Shown: positions 44,695 through 55,028 of the stretch, piece after piece
How positions within the stretch are numbered: position 1 is the stretch's first letter
How the letters are laid out: the number at the start of each line of letters is the position of its first letter
Assembly (NCBI GenBank): GCA_907165135.1
Contig: OU015568.1
Location: 9,122,501-9,186,500, forward strand
DNA from: Oikopleura dioica
Lineage: Eukaryota > Chordata > Appendicularia > Copelata > Oikopleuridae
DNA length: 64,000 nucleotides
Direction of reading: 5' to 3'
Position numbers and translations under genes: made by a program
The notes under the pieces: generated by a model
What the model was told of the DNA's origin: nothing
The model's database searches: none
What the model saw: only the letters and a program-made list of their open reading frames with translations

Positions 44695-46333
44695 ATGGTC
44701 TTTTGTCTTTTTATCAGCAATTTATTGCTTGCAACTGCATCACTGCATTTGACAGAGAGAAGAATTCAGATAACTTGGGATCGATCACCAAGAATATCCG
44801 GTACTGTTTCTGTAATCTTTGCAAACAAATCCGTTTTTAGAGAATTTGATATCAATAGCGGCTGGTCCTGGTATTTTCTTTAACAACCAAGGATGTGTTT
44901 TTGAAAATTCCCGTTTCATAAAATACATAGCAGCTTTGAGACCTGGCTATTTAAGATTCGGCGGAACTAGGTTGGTAAAATGATGTTGCTCCCAAAGAAT
45001 AATTTTTACCAAAGAGCAGATCAAATGACGTTTATAAATGCTTCAAATCCGGAAGAAATTTGTGATCTTCGAAGTCTTCATAAAATTCAGAAGCCTTTTC
45101 TTCCCGTCACTCTTTACAGAGAGGACATTGAAAAACTCATCAATTTCTCAAGAAATACAAGCAAGAGAATGCTCTTTGGACTAAATCTCAACTCTCGCTC
45201 AAAAGACGGATCCTGGAATTCGAAAAATGTAGAATTACTTCTCGACTTCTTCAAGGAGCAAAACTTCTTTCCGGATTTTGAGCTTGGGAATGAGCCGAAT
45301 TCTTATCTTCATCATTTCAACTACACAATGACACCTGAGCAACAAGCAAACGACTTTGAAGTTTTGAAGCTGATTCTTGCGCGCAAAGGCTTCCACAGCT
45401 CCAAGTTGATCGGCCCGTCGACGACTGGGAGAGGACCTACAGCGCTCAATTACTTTTCAAAATTTCTCGAGACAAAGCCACCGGTAGAATTCGCAGCTTA
45501 CCATCATTACACTCTCAACGGGCGAAACGCGACTGTCAAGGACTTTATCAGCCCTTCTTCGTTTTATGAAATGGCTTATTGAAGATTGTTGATGTTTTTA
45601 AAATCATTATATTTCAAAGCCACTTGCAAGGCATACGAAGATGAAGCAAAATTATGGACAGAAACGAGCAAGGAAAATGATAAGAAGCCATTCATTTCCG
45701 AAGGAGCGCTAGCATTTGGTGGCGGAGCGAAGAACATTTCTGACAGATTTGTCAGTTCATTTCTTTGGGCCGATAAGTTGGCGATGAGCGCTCTTACTGG
45801 AATACACTCTTTTTGCAGGGAAACTGCGTTTGGTGGAGCTTACGCTTTATGAACGGCTATCGAAGGATTTGAAGAACAAAGCCTTTTCAAATAAACTAAG
45901 ATTGATAGCCTCGAAAGTAAATGAAGATCTTCTACCGACACCGAGTTATTGGATTTCTTTCTATTTTAGAAAATTCATCCACGGTAGGATTTCTTCTTTG
46001 CAAACGTTTGACGACAATCAGCAGTTTTACCGAATTTACAATGTCTGTACAAATAAGAATAAGTAAGAGCGCTTTATTACTATCAAAAAATTACTAATAA
46101 TCAGGGTTACGAAGCTCATCATCAATCCGTCCAAAGCAACAGTTCTTCGAATAGAAGGAAAATTTGAATCCTACCAGCTCATACCAAAAGGACGACATCT
46201 TCTAAGTAAATATATTCTTATCAACGGTCAGCGCCCTTCGATTCACCGAACAAGAAGAGAAACTGGATCAGGGTCTCTTCTTTTGCAGCATTACTCTGTT
46301 TCATTTATTCGTACCAATATATCTTGCAAATAA
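44695..46333 (+). CDS. HPSE: Heparanase (GH79 endo-beta-glucuronidase)
   Basis: The protein starts with a signal peptide (MVFCLFISNLLLATAS) and follows heparanase through its length: RPGYLRFGGT, FGLNLNSRSKDGSWNS, and FELGNEPNSYLHHF with the acid/base Glu. Then come YHHYTLNGRNATVKDF, FISEGALAFGGGA with the nucleophile Glu, LWADKLAMSA, PSYWISFYF, and a C-terminal beta domain ending FIRTNISCK (TAA, 46331-46333). It cleaves heparan sulfate in lysosomes and the extracellular matrix. Two junctions, at 45582 and 45853, keep the family's sequence only if introns start with GA (GAAGAT…AAAG and GAACGG…ATAG). Other introns are ordinary GT-AG of about 40-45 bp. The linker peptide typical of vertebrate pro-heparanase is short here. 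The gene converges on the EGF protein gene with about 110 bp between stops. Confidence 0.9.
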
Positions 46334-46442
46334 AAAGATTAAAACTTCTTCATTTCAATAAAAAAGAAGAAGCTGATATATTTTTGTTTATTTTTGACGA
46401 GAATTATTGATATTCAGTTGATTATATTCTCAAATCAAGTTT

Positions 46443-48407
46443 TCAACAGTAAGGATTTGTGAGTTTTTCGATAATTTTAGAAACTCGTTTCGTTTCTCTC
46501 TTGTTGTTATTCGCTTTGCAAGCATAGTTATCGACCCATGCGTTCAATCCAGCTTGAACTCTTGTAGTTTGAGTACAGGGGTCATCTGAACGGACCGCAT
46601 CTTTTCCCAAACAGCAAAGTCGTTTTGACCAAGCAAGTTGGCATTGAAAGCCTGTGTGCAGTTCGGATCATAAGTAAAAATACCGTTTCGCAGGATTTTG
46701 TCAATTCGAACTCTGAATTTTCCAGCTCTGCCATGCGAAGCTACGACATCAGCAGTCATATCGATCCAGTTTTGAATAGTCAAGAGGGCGTCGGTGTGTG
46801 GCATTGGAAGACGAATGCATTCGAAGGAACCAACGAGATTTTCGCATCTATCTTTAACCCGATCGCACGTGTCGGTTTCCCTGGAGCATTCATCAATATC
46901 AACACAAACGCCATTTGCATCCTTCTCATATCCATTTATGCAGGGACAAGTGTAGGAACCAATTGTATTCGTGCAAGTTTCAAGAGGAGTGCACGAGTGA
47001 GAACCAGTGGCGCACTCATCGATGTCGACGAGTCGAATGGTGATGCACTGGCGATCGGAAGCGCGACCGAATCTATCGTAGACTACAACGCAATGTGGAT
47101 GATCTCCTTGAACAACTTGTTCAGGTGTTGGGAACCAGGAGCAGGTAGCTTGTCCTTTGCTATCAAAAGCTGAACAAGTCATTCCTGTCGGACGAGAGAA
47201 CTGGTATCGAGTGATATCGTAGAAAGTAGTTCCGCCCATTTCGTAGGATGCGTCCCAATCAATAACAATTTCCACACCTGGCGACCAGTTCCACGAGAGC
47301 TTCATTCCTTGGGCCGGAGAGTTTCCACTGAAGCTTGGTCTGCCAAGACAGTGAGCCGGCTCAGTTGATCGTGCCTGTTGAGATGGATGGTCCAAAGATC
47401 TGCGCCGTCGACCTTCGTGATCTTCGTCATGATCGTCCGTTCCTTGAAGTATTCCTGCGTAAAGAGGATTATTTATCGAGGACTTTGACCCCTCTAAATC
47501 AGGAGTAAAAACAACGGCGACGAATGATAGAGGGACCGAGTGCCTAAAAATATTTTTTAAGAAAAAATTTGCAAATAGCTCTTACAAAAGATTTCCATTA
47601 GAATCGAAGTCTTCGACTTGGATCGCAATTGGCTTCGAGCCTTCCCCACTGGGGAAGTTCCCCAGTTTGATCGAACTCAGGGTGGTAAGTCACGATGCAG
47701 TTTTCTTCATCAAGGGAGAACTGCTGGAGACCAGTATTCCAGGACATCGCTCTAGCCTCGTCATATGTCGACCAACGGCATCGGACAGTATCGCCTTCTG
47801 GATCGACTGGATTGACCATGTAGGTCTGTCCGCCACAGCCGTCAAGCATATACCAAATCGGAGGAGAGATGAACTGGGGCGAACTGTTGTTTACATCATT
47901 GACGTAAGCTTTGTATCCATATTCACCACCGAATGAGCTACCGTCATCTTTGGTGAGTGAAATTGTGCAGCAACCCCTAAGAGAATGCTCAAAGCTGCTT
48001 AGGTATTCAGTGGTTCCGTTTTGGGTTAGATCAAGTTCGAACGTGTAGCTTCCAAAGCAAAAATGCGAATCTAAAAGAGTTTCAATCAGTTAAAATTAAT
48101 ACAAAAACAAACTTACTGGAATCAATGGCCGGGTTGTCTTCTATGTTCGTCACGGTGTACCAAGCGGGAATCCATCCAACGCCACTTATATTCTCGGACG
48201 ATTCTGCAGCCGAGACTTCGTTATCAATGTCATCTTGAGTGCAGCCGCCCGAGTAACCGCTCATTCCTCGACGCCATCCTTGATACCTAGTTACTTCAAT
48301 TTTTCCAGGCGTGGTTGATTTTCGATACTAAATAAGGCTTAACTGAGAGTATCAATAATTAATAGATTTACTGTCAGAATAAAATTTACTCCTAGAATTT
48401 TTTTCAT
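46443..48407 (-). CDS. Secreted EGF-domain protein
   Basis: The minus-strand gene starts at ATG 48405-48407 with a short hydrophobic leader (MKKILGVNFILT). The first half has Cys/Trp-rich modules (SGYSGGCTQDD, GCCTISLTKDDGSS, then DGCGGQTYMVNPVDPEGD). It contains a furin-like RRRRSLD and then a calcium-binding EGF domain (DIDECATGSHSC…CPCINGYEKD) and a second partial one (DIDECSRETDTC). A 44-bp intron (46586-46629) replaces the apparent stop at 46544 with a better C-terminus (DDPCTQTTRVQAGLN…NPYC) ending at 46443. The first-half module also occurs in invertebrate secreted mosaics I have seen, but I cannot name it. It is divergently paired with the SLC25 gene, 336 bp apart, so the two may share a promoter. 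Confidence 0.7.
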
Positions 48408-48743
48408 CGCACCTAGCTTTGATCCGCGAGAAGCAGCAATTTTCTGATGAGACCCCAATTTGTCGACCGTATATTTGCGGTAAGCACGTTTTGGCCTGCT
48501 AAAAATTCGATTCGAAACAAGATAAAATGTTCCGTAAAAGTTCGTTTTATATGTTTTCACGAACTTTATATAGTTAATGATAGAAAAAGCATCTGAAAGA
48601 AATCAGGTCAGAAATATAGAAAAAATCCATTTTTGTTGACAAACTGGGCGGTTTTCCAGCGACAAATATTTGTAAAATTAGAGTTCGTACTTTCTCAAAA
48701 ACAATCATTACAAATTAAAAGAGAGCATAAGAATTCATCACTC

Positions 48744-49622
48744 ATGATCGACAGAAGGGAATTTCTCGCAGGAGGTGTCGGTGGAGCATTGAGCGTCATC
48801 ACTGCCCATCCTTTTGATACAGTCAAGGTTCGGCTCCAAACAACCACACAGTACTCAGGCGTCTTTAATTGCATGAAGACGATGGTGGCAAAAGAAGGGG
48901 CGAAATCTCTTTTCAAGGGGATGTTGTTTCCTCTTGGAAGTGTCGCTCTAGTCAATGCAGTTGCTTTCTCGGCGTACAATGCAGGAGTTAGGCAAGTAGC
49001 TATGAATCCAGAAGATCCGACAATGGGGAAATGTGGGTCGGTGGAGTTGCGGCTGGATGCGCCGTTTCTTGTCTCAGTCCCGTTGAGTTAATCAAAATTC
49101 AGGTTCGTTGCTATCATTTTTGCATGCAGAAAGAGAATGGTGTTGTAGTGCCAAAGAGTTCAAGGAAAACACATGGTTTCGCCTTTTCAAATGACGAAAA
49201 AAATCTTCACTCGTTCTGGAGTACCTGGTCTTTTCCGCGGCTTTTTTACTCAACTATCTCGCGATTCCGTCGGTTATTCTTGCTTTTATCTGCCGTATAC
49301 AATCTTTGGGATTTATTTGCTGGACAAGGGTTTTGAAGATCCGACGAGAATTTGTATAGCTGGTGCTTTTGCCGGTCTGTTGTCTTGGGGAGTGACGAAT
49401 CCAATGGATGTTGTCAAGACTAGGTAAAAAGACTTTCATTTACTCGTTTATTGCGATCTTCAAAGATATCAATGCGATCTTGATGCAAAATCAGGACGAT
49501 CAGTTCTCCAAAGCCTCCTGAAAACAGAAGGCCTGGTTGGTTTCAGCAGAGGAATCGTCGCCAACTCCCTTCGTGGAATTCCCCAATGTGGCGCCTTATT
49601 TTTGGGTATGAATACACGCTGA
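48744..49622 (+). CDS. Mitochondrial carrier, SLC25A45/47/48-like
   Basis: Three carrier repeats are visible: HPFDTVKVRLQTT (repeat 1), SPVELIKIQ (repeat 2) and NPMDVVKTR (repeat 3), each the P-x-D/E-x-x-K/R signature of the inner-membrane carrier family. The start MIDRREFLAGGVGGALS and LFKGMLFPL resemble the SLC25A45/47/48 branch, which carries amino-acid- or carnitine-type substrates. Exons are joined by 46- and about 44-bp introns. Between repeats 1 and 2 the frame shifts near 49001-49028. Either a GC-AG intron of only 20 nt (AG|GCAAGT…CCAG) or a missing G in a GGGG run would fix it. The last exon ends at TGA 49620-49622, somewhat before the family's usual sixth helix end. Confidence 0.8.
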
Positions 49623-49845
49623 AATATATTTGAAAAATTCTTCAAAAAACTGTTTCCTGACAATAAAAATTCAAAATTCGAACTCTTCTGCACCACTGAT
49701 CCGAATCGAGCACCGCCTCAAAATATTTTCAACACAGCTTTGGGCTATTAAAAATTTCTCGGTTTAGTACCCATGTTTTGTCCGTGTTGCGTCTTGAGAG
49801 AGTAACAACGTAGCAAAGAATACGAACGTCAACGCCTCTATAAAA

Positions 49846-52800
49846 ATGGACGCCCACGGGGTAGGGGACAGTGCAGTTGGCAGCGCGACGAACTCAGAGA
49901 TGGTTGATCTCGAAGATCAGCGAAAGCTGAGCGTTTTCGGAAGAGAGAAAAATGTGCAGGTCGATTGGAATGATTTGACAGGTTTGCGAGGCTATTTTTA
50001 TTAGAAATTCTAGTCAAGGATAGTGTAAAATTCATTTTTTCTGAAGTACATTTTGTAAACTGCTGACTATAAATGCAAACAAAGCAATTTATTTTGGAAC
50101 CTTTAGGCGATGTTAAAATTAAGATCTCTCTGTTTTCTCAGAAGATCAGAAATTAACAGATACCAATATAGATAAAAAGCGTAGACAATCGGTCTAAGAC
50201 GACCTCTTTGCCCCCGTCGTGAACGGGTCATAAATTTAGTAAATTACGACTTTTTTTGATTGAGCTCTTCTAGAACATTTCTTTCATAGTCACGGCAGAA
50301 GTAAAGAAGCCAAATGCGGGTTGTTGCAGTAAGCAAACAGTAACCAAGACGATTTTGACTGGATGTACCGGTTCCGCCAAGTCCGGCGAGATCATGGCGA
50401 TCATGGGCAGCTCCGGAGCTGGAAAATCGACGTTTATGAATGCCTTAACGCATCGAAATGTGGAGACATTGAGTATCAAAGGAAGCATCAACATTGCCGG
50501 AGCGCCGATAAAAGACCAGATTTCCAAAATCAGCGCATATATCCAACAAGACGATCATTTTGTCGGAGCATTGACTGTTCGCGAGCATTTGAACTTTCAC
50601 GCCGATTTGCGACTCTCGAAGGAATCTGCGGAAATGAGAAAGGAAACAGTCGATAGAATCTTGCGGATCATTAGGTTCCGACATGGGTCTTCATCCCTCT
50701 TTTGAATCGTCGAGTTCGACACCTCTACTTGTTCCTTGGATCCCAGGGATTCCAAATCTGGAAAAAAAGTAGGGGTTGGTCACGTGTTTTGGCTCGAAAT
50801 CGGCGATTTTTCATTTTGGGCCGGAGGATTTTCACAAGTTTGTTAAACAATCCTCCGCCTCAGGCAAAACGGAGGTAACCAATGAAAAGAGCGCCCTTTT
50901 TTACCCTAGAATCCACCTTCAAACCTTCCGGCCTCGCTCTCATTTCCCTAGAATGAACAAAAGTTTGGAACTTTCTTGTTTGTCGGAAAACACTGAGCGG
51001 AGGACTTTCGCTGGTGGAAGACCTCCTGGAAGACCAATATTAAAATAAATGAATAAATGACCTTCCTCGGTCAGTAAATGGCCACTTGAGGTCAACTTCG
51101 GTCACTTTGTGCCGGAGGACCTTCCGGAGGACCCCTCTGGTGGAAGACAAGCTCGTGGAAGACCAAGATTTAAAAACAAAAAAGAAATAAAATAAAGAGC
51201 TATGATTGGCTTGTTATTGCCGCTTATGGCCAATTTCGGCCGTTTTCTGCCGGAGGACCTCCCGGAGGACCTCCTTACTGGAAGACCAACTGCTGGAAGA
51301 CCAATATAAAAAAAAATAAATAAATAGCCTTGCTTGGTCACATATTGCCACATTTGGCCAACTTCGGCCGCTTTCTGCCGGAGAACCTCCCGGAGGACTC
51401 ACTTACTGGAAGACAAACTGCTGGAAGACCAATATAAAAAAAAAAAATAAATAGCCTTGCTTGGTCACATATTGCCACATTTGGCCAACTTCCGCCGCTT
51501 TCCGCCGGAGGACCTCCCGGAGGACTCACTAACTGGAAGACCAACTGCTTGAAAACTTGTTGGGAATGAATCTGTCTGGGATAAAGACACGCAAGCACAT
51601 ACAATTCAGTCAGGCAGGGGGCCAAGCCGACCCGTAGGGGAGGCCACGCCTGTTTATTGAATTCAGTCAGGGACAGGGCGAAGCCGACCCGAAGGGGAGG
51701 CCACGCCTGTTTATTCAATTCAGTCAGGGACAGGGCGAAGCCGACCCGAAGGGGAGGCCACGCTCGTTGATTCAATTCAGTCAGGGACAGGGCGAAGCCG
51801 ACCCGAAGGGGAGGCCACGCCTGTTTATTCAATCCAGTCAGGGACAGGGCGAAGCCGACCCGAAGGGGAGGCCATGCCTGTTTATTCAATTCAGTCAGGG
51901 ACAGGGCGAAGCCGACCCGAAGGGGAGGCCACGCCTGTTTATTCAATTCAGTCAGGGACAGGGCGAAGCCGACCCGAAGGGAAGGCCACGCCTGTTTATT
52001 CAATTCAGTAAGGGACAGGGCGAAGCCGACCCGAAGGGGAGGCCACGCCTGTTTATTCAATCCAGTCAGGGACAGGGCGAAGCCGACCCGAAGGGGAGGC
52101 CATGCCTGTTTATTCAATCCAGTCAGGGACAGGGCGAAGCCGACCCGAAGGGGAGGCAACGCCTGTTTATTCAATTCAGTCAGGGACAGGGCGAAGCCGA
52201 CCCGAAGGGGAGGCCACGCCTGTTTATTCAATCCAGTCAGGGACAGGGCGAAGCCGACCCGAAGGGGAGGCCATGCCTGTTTATTCAATTCAGTAAGGGA
52301 CAGGGCGAAGCCGACCCGAAGGGGAGGCCACGCCTGTTTATTCAATCCAGTCAGGGACAGGGCGAAGCCGACCCGAAGATCCAGGCGGATTTTGCTATAT
52401 TCGCTCTCCCCGGACACATTTAAAATAATTTAATTCATATGCGTCTAAGGTCCCTAGTTAATTTATAGAAATTCCAACCTTGCTCTCACAATATGCGATT
52501 AAGTATAAATGAACACGATTTCTTGGACGAAGATAGCTTTACCATAGTGTCTAGATAAATTTATTCTTTCTATTACTTTTTTCTCGATGATAGTGTTAGT
52601 AACTCGCAAATGCGCCGTGATTCGTCGACAATCGGAAATAGGCCCCAGGCCCGAGATTCGCTCGACTCGCGAGAGCGCCCGCCCGGTCTGCGCTTAACTC
52701 TTCGAAGCAAGAAACTCGGGCTTAAATCAATTTTAATATTCTCAGATTTTAAATACTGCCCTGTACGTCCAGATTCTACAATCCTGCAATAAAATCGACA

Positions 52801-54705
52801 TAAAGAATAATTTCTCAGCCTCGTCAATGATTTTAAACCGCGGTGCAATGTAGTTGAGTTTAATCTAAGATTAAGTTGAGGGTTATAAGCTTAGCATTTA
52901 TTGTAGTCAGAAAAAGGAGAGAGTTAGCGAAGCTAATAACACTAGCATCGAGCACGAGAGAGAATAACTGACTTAATTTTACAAACGGGCGTGGCCTCTC
53001 TTTTGGGTCAGCTACATTCTCTCTCTGATTGAATCGATTAACTCGGCGTGGCCTCCCCTTCGGGTCGGCTTCGCCCTGTCCCTGACTGAATTGAATGAAA
53101 AGCATGGCCTCCCCTTCGGGTCGGCTTCGCCCTGTCCCTGACTGAATTGAATTAACAGGCATGGCCTCCCCTTCGGGTCGGCTTTGCCCTGTCCCTGAGT
53201 GAATTGAATAAACAGGCGTTGCCTCCCCTTCGGGTCGGCTTCGCCCTGTCCCTGACTGGATTGAATAAACAGGCATGGCCTCCTCTTCGGGTCGGCTTCG
53301 CCCTGTCCCTGACTGGATTGAATAAACAGGCGTATTCCAGCCGATCATTTTATCCGCGAGATCTCGAAATTCAAGGACTTGGAAACAGGAACCAGCGACA
53401 AGGATGCAAATGAAGTCCGAATCGGCCAGATCTGCGACAAATACAAAGAATCAAAATACGCAATGGCCATGGAGAATCAACTAATAACAGACGGATCGGA
53501 TAATTATGTGAAACAAATGATCAAGGCGTCGAAAGAATTCAGGCCAAATCCATTTTATGCGTTTTGGAAAGTTTTGATTCGCGGGATGATCGCTCAGGTA
53601 TGCTTTGATAATCCTCTTTGCCTGGGTTAATACAGTTTTCTTTCAGTATCGGGACAAAACATTGGTTGTGATCAAAATCATGCAGAATCTTGTTGTTGCA
53701 TTAGTCATTGGGCTCATTTATTTGCGCCCTGCTCGGCCGGGTAAGCTTTTATGCGGGAAGTACTGATCTATAATAAAATTTAGGTGTGAGCACGTCTAAT
53801 CCAACCATACAACCATACGATTCCAAGGATGTTTTCAACTCTAACGGCGCACTCTTTGCATATGTCTGCTCTTTTTCTGTAAGTTTAGGAATAAGTTCAA
53901 TTTTTAAATTGATTTTCAAGTTCAACTACATGTTCCTCGTTGTCTTCACCTTCCCACGAATGGCGATCATTTTGCGACGCGAGTACTATTCTGGTCTCTA
54001 CCAGCTTTGGACGGCTATCATGGCGGATATGTTAGCCTTGGTTCCTTTCACGATTTTAATGCCCCTTGCTTATACCGCGATCACGTATTATATGGTCGGC
54101 TTGAACCCTGCTGCCGGGTCATTTTTCTTACAATGGCTGACTTTATTCCAAATCGGTACGAGTCTCAAAGACGCTTTGTCTTCAAAAGCTCTTTTTTAGC
54201 TTTCTGCGCGACTGGCTATGGCTACTTGATTTCAGCTTTGAGTCCGTCAGTCGAAGCAGCAAACGCTATCGCCTCACCGATGATGCTGCCGATGCTGATT
54301 TTTGGCGGATTCTTTTTACAATCGGACACGGTTCCGAAATACTTCATCTGGATTAAGTACCTGTCATGGTTTTACTACGGGTCGGAAAATCTCTACAGCG
54401 GACAGTGGGAGAACCTTGGTTACTGTAACACTGAGTTTGTTAATACAAACGATGCTAACAATGTGGTAAGATATCGATTCTTTCGACACTCTTATGACTT
54501 TTTGAAGGTTCGAAGCTCGAATGAAAAATGCGAAGAGTTCTACCCTCCAGGAACAAAATACTTAAGTGGCGAGACAATATTGAACAGGTTCGGGTACAAC
54601 CCGGACAATATCGAAAGAAATATTGGAATTATGTTTGCTCTTGCCATTGGCTTCCGATTGATTGGGTACCTCATCCTTTCACTAAAATACCGCTCAAAGG
54701 CGTGA
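49846..54705 (+). CDS. ABCG/White-type half-transporter lacking its ABC signature and Walker B
   Basis: Exon 1 (49846-49981) and exon 2 (50330-50674) encode the N-terminus and the first half of a nucleotide-binding domain: Walker A (GSSGAGKS) and Q-loop (YIQQDDHFVGALTVREHL). Coding resumes at 53342 exactly where the family reads 'NPADH..' (ADHFIREISKFK). It then continues through a full ABCG membrane domain (YRDKTLVVIKIMQN, FTFPRMAIILRREYYSGLY, FFLQSDTVPKYFIWIKYLSW) to TGA at 54703-54705. About 140-150 residues with LSGGE, Walker B, D-loop and H-switch are missing. The 2.67-kb interval holds only tandem repeats and unrelated DNA. Half-transporters pair to export lipids or pigment precursors; this copy could not form a normal ATPase site. 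It is a recent pseudogene, a partner-dependent protein, or an assembly loss. Confidence 0.8.
50990..51560 (+). repeat. Tandem repeat, period ~126-138 bp, about 4.5 copies
   Basis: Units share GCCGGAGGACCTCCCGGAGGA, then ACTGGAAGACCAACTGCTGG, an A-rich run and TTGGTCACATATTGCC. Successive TTACTGG-type landmarks lie at about 51011, 51137, 51275, 51403 and 51530. The array is inside the interval of the ABCG gene that has lost coding sequence, directly before the 57-bp array. Confidence 0.8.
51604..52377 (+). repeat. 57-bp tandem array, ~13.5 copies, direct orientation
   Basis: The unit begins CAGTCAGGGACAGGGCGAAG and ends CACGCCTGTTTATTCAATT. Because 57 is divisible by 3, long open frames arise on both strands (19-residue repeats). 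These are by-products, not genes. Copies differ by a few substitutions. Confidence 0.9.
52982..53332 (-). repeat. 57-bp tandem array, ~6 copies, inverted orientation
   Basis: The same unit appears in reverse complement (GGCCTCCCCTTCGGGTCGGC…). The outermost copy toward the centre (52982-53040) is degenerate, and copies near the right end are cleaner. Confidence 0.9.
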
Positions 54706-54979
54706 TATTCTCTGCTTTACATACAAATAAAGTCATCATTAGCAGTCATATCTTCGAGGGGTTATTTTTCGAGTCTTTGACAATGATAAGACTCTAATGA
54801 TAAGAGCTTATTTATCTTGGTAATTGGTGAGCATAACTAATATTTACACATAAGAATCATATTATTACTCTTCCTTTCTTGCTCAATCGAGCTGAAAGCA
54901 AATATAAGAAGAATGCAGCATTCCGAATGCTAGATTAATGAGTAATTCTGATTTATGACACGCATGCAACGTGTGTAAA

Positions 54980-54986
54980 TATAAAA
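54980..54986 (+). promoter_or_regulatory. TATA box of the ABCG-tail coiled-coil gene
   Basis: TATAAAA is followed 43 bp later by the ATG at 55029, predicting a start site near 55010 and a very short leader. The box lies 275 bp after the ABCG stop, so the downstream gene has its own promoter. Confidence 0.55.
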
Positions 54987-55028
54987 CGCTTGTGCGGCAA
55001 AAAGCAGCATTATATTTGTGTCCTAAAG

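Larger units (their letters stand above)
51604..53332. mobile_element. Foldback-like element with inverted arrays of a 57-bp repeat
   Basis: A forward array (51604-52377) and an inverted array of the same unit (52982-53332) flank about 600 bp of unique, AT-rich, non-coding DNA. Terminal inverted repeats made of tandem subrepeats are the hallmark of Foldback-type DNA transposons. No transposase is present, so it would be non-autonomous. The right end stops 9 bp before the 3' splice site of the next ABCG exon. Confidence 0.6.

Noticed and set aside
51338-52417. Long minus-strand ORF of 19-residue repeats, and its plus-strand partner
   Set aside because: It is a by-product of a 57-bp tandem array whose period is divisible by three. 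Both strands are open, and the array lies in an intron-like interval.
51604-53332. CRISPR-like array
   Set aside because: Units are contiguous without unique spacers, and the DNA is clearly from an animal nucleus.
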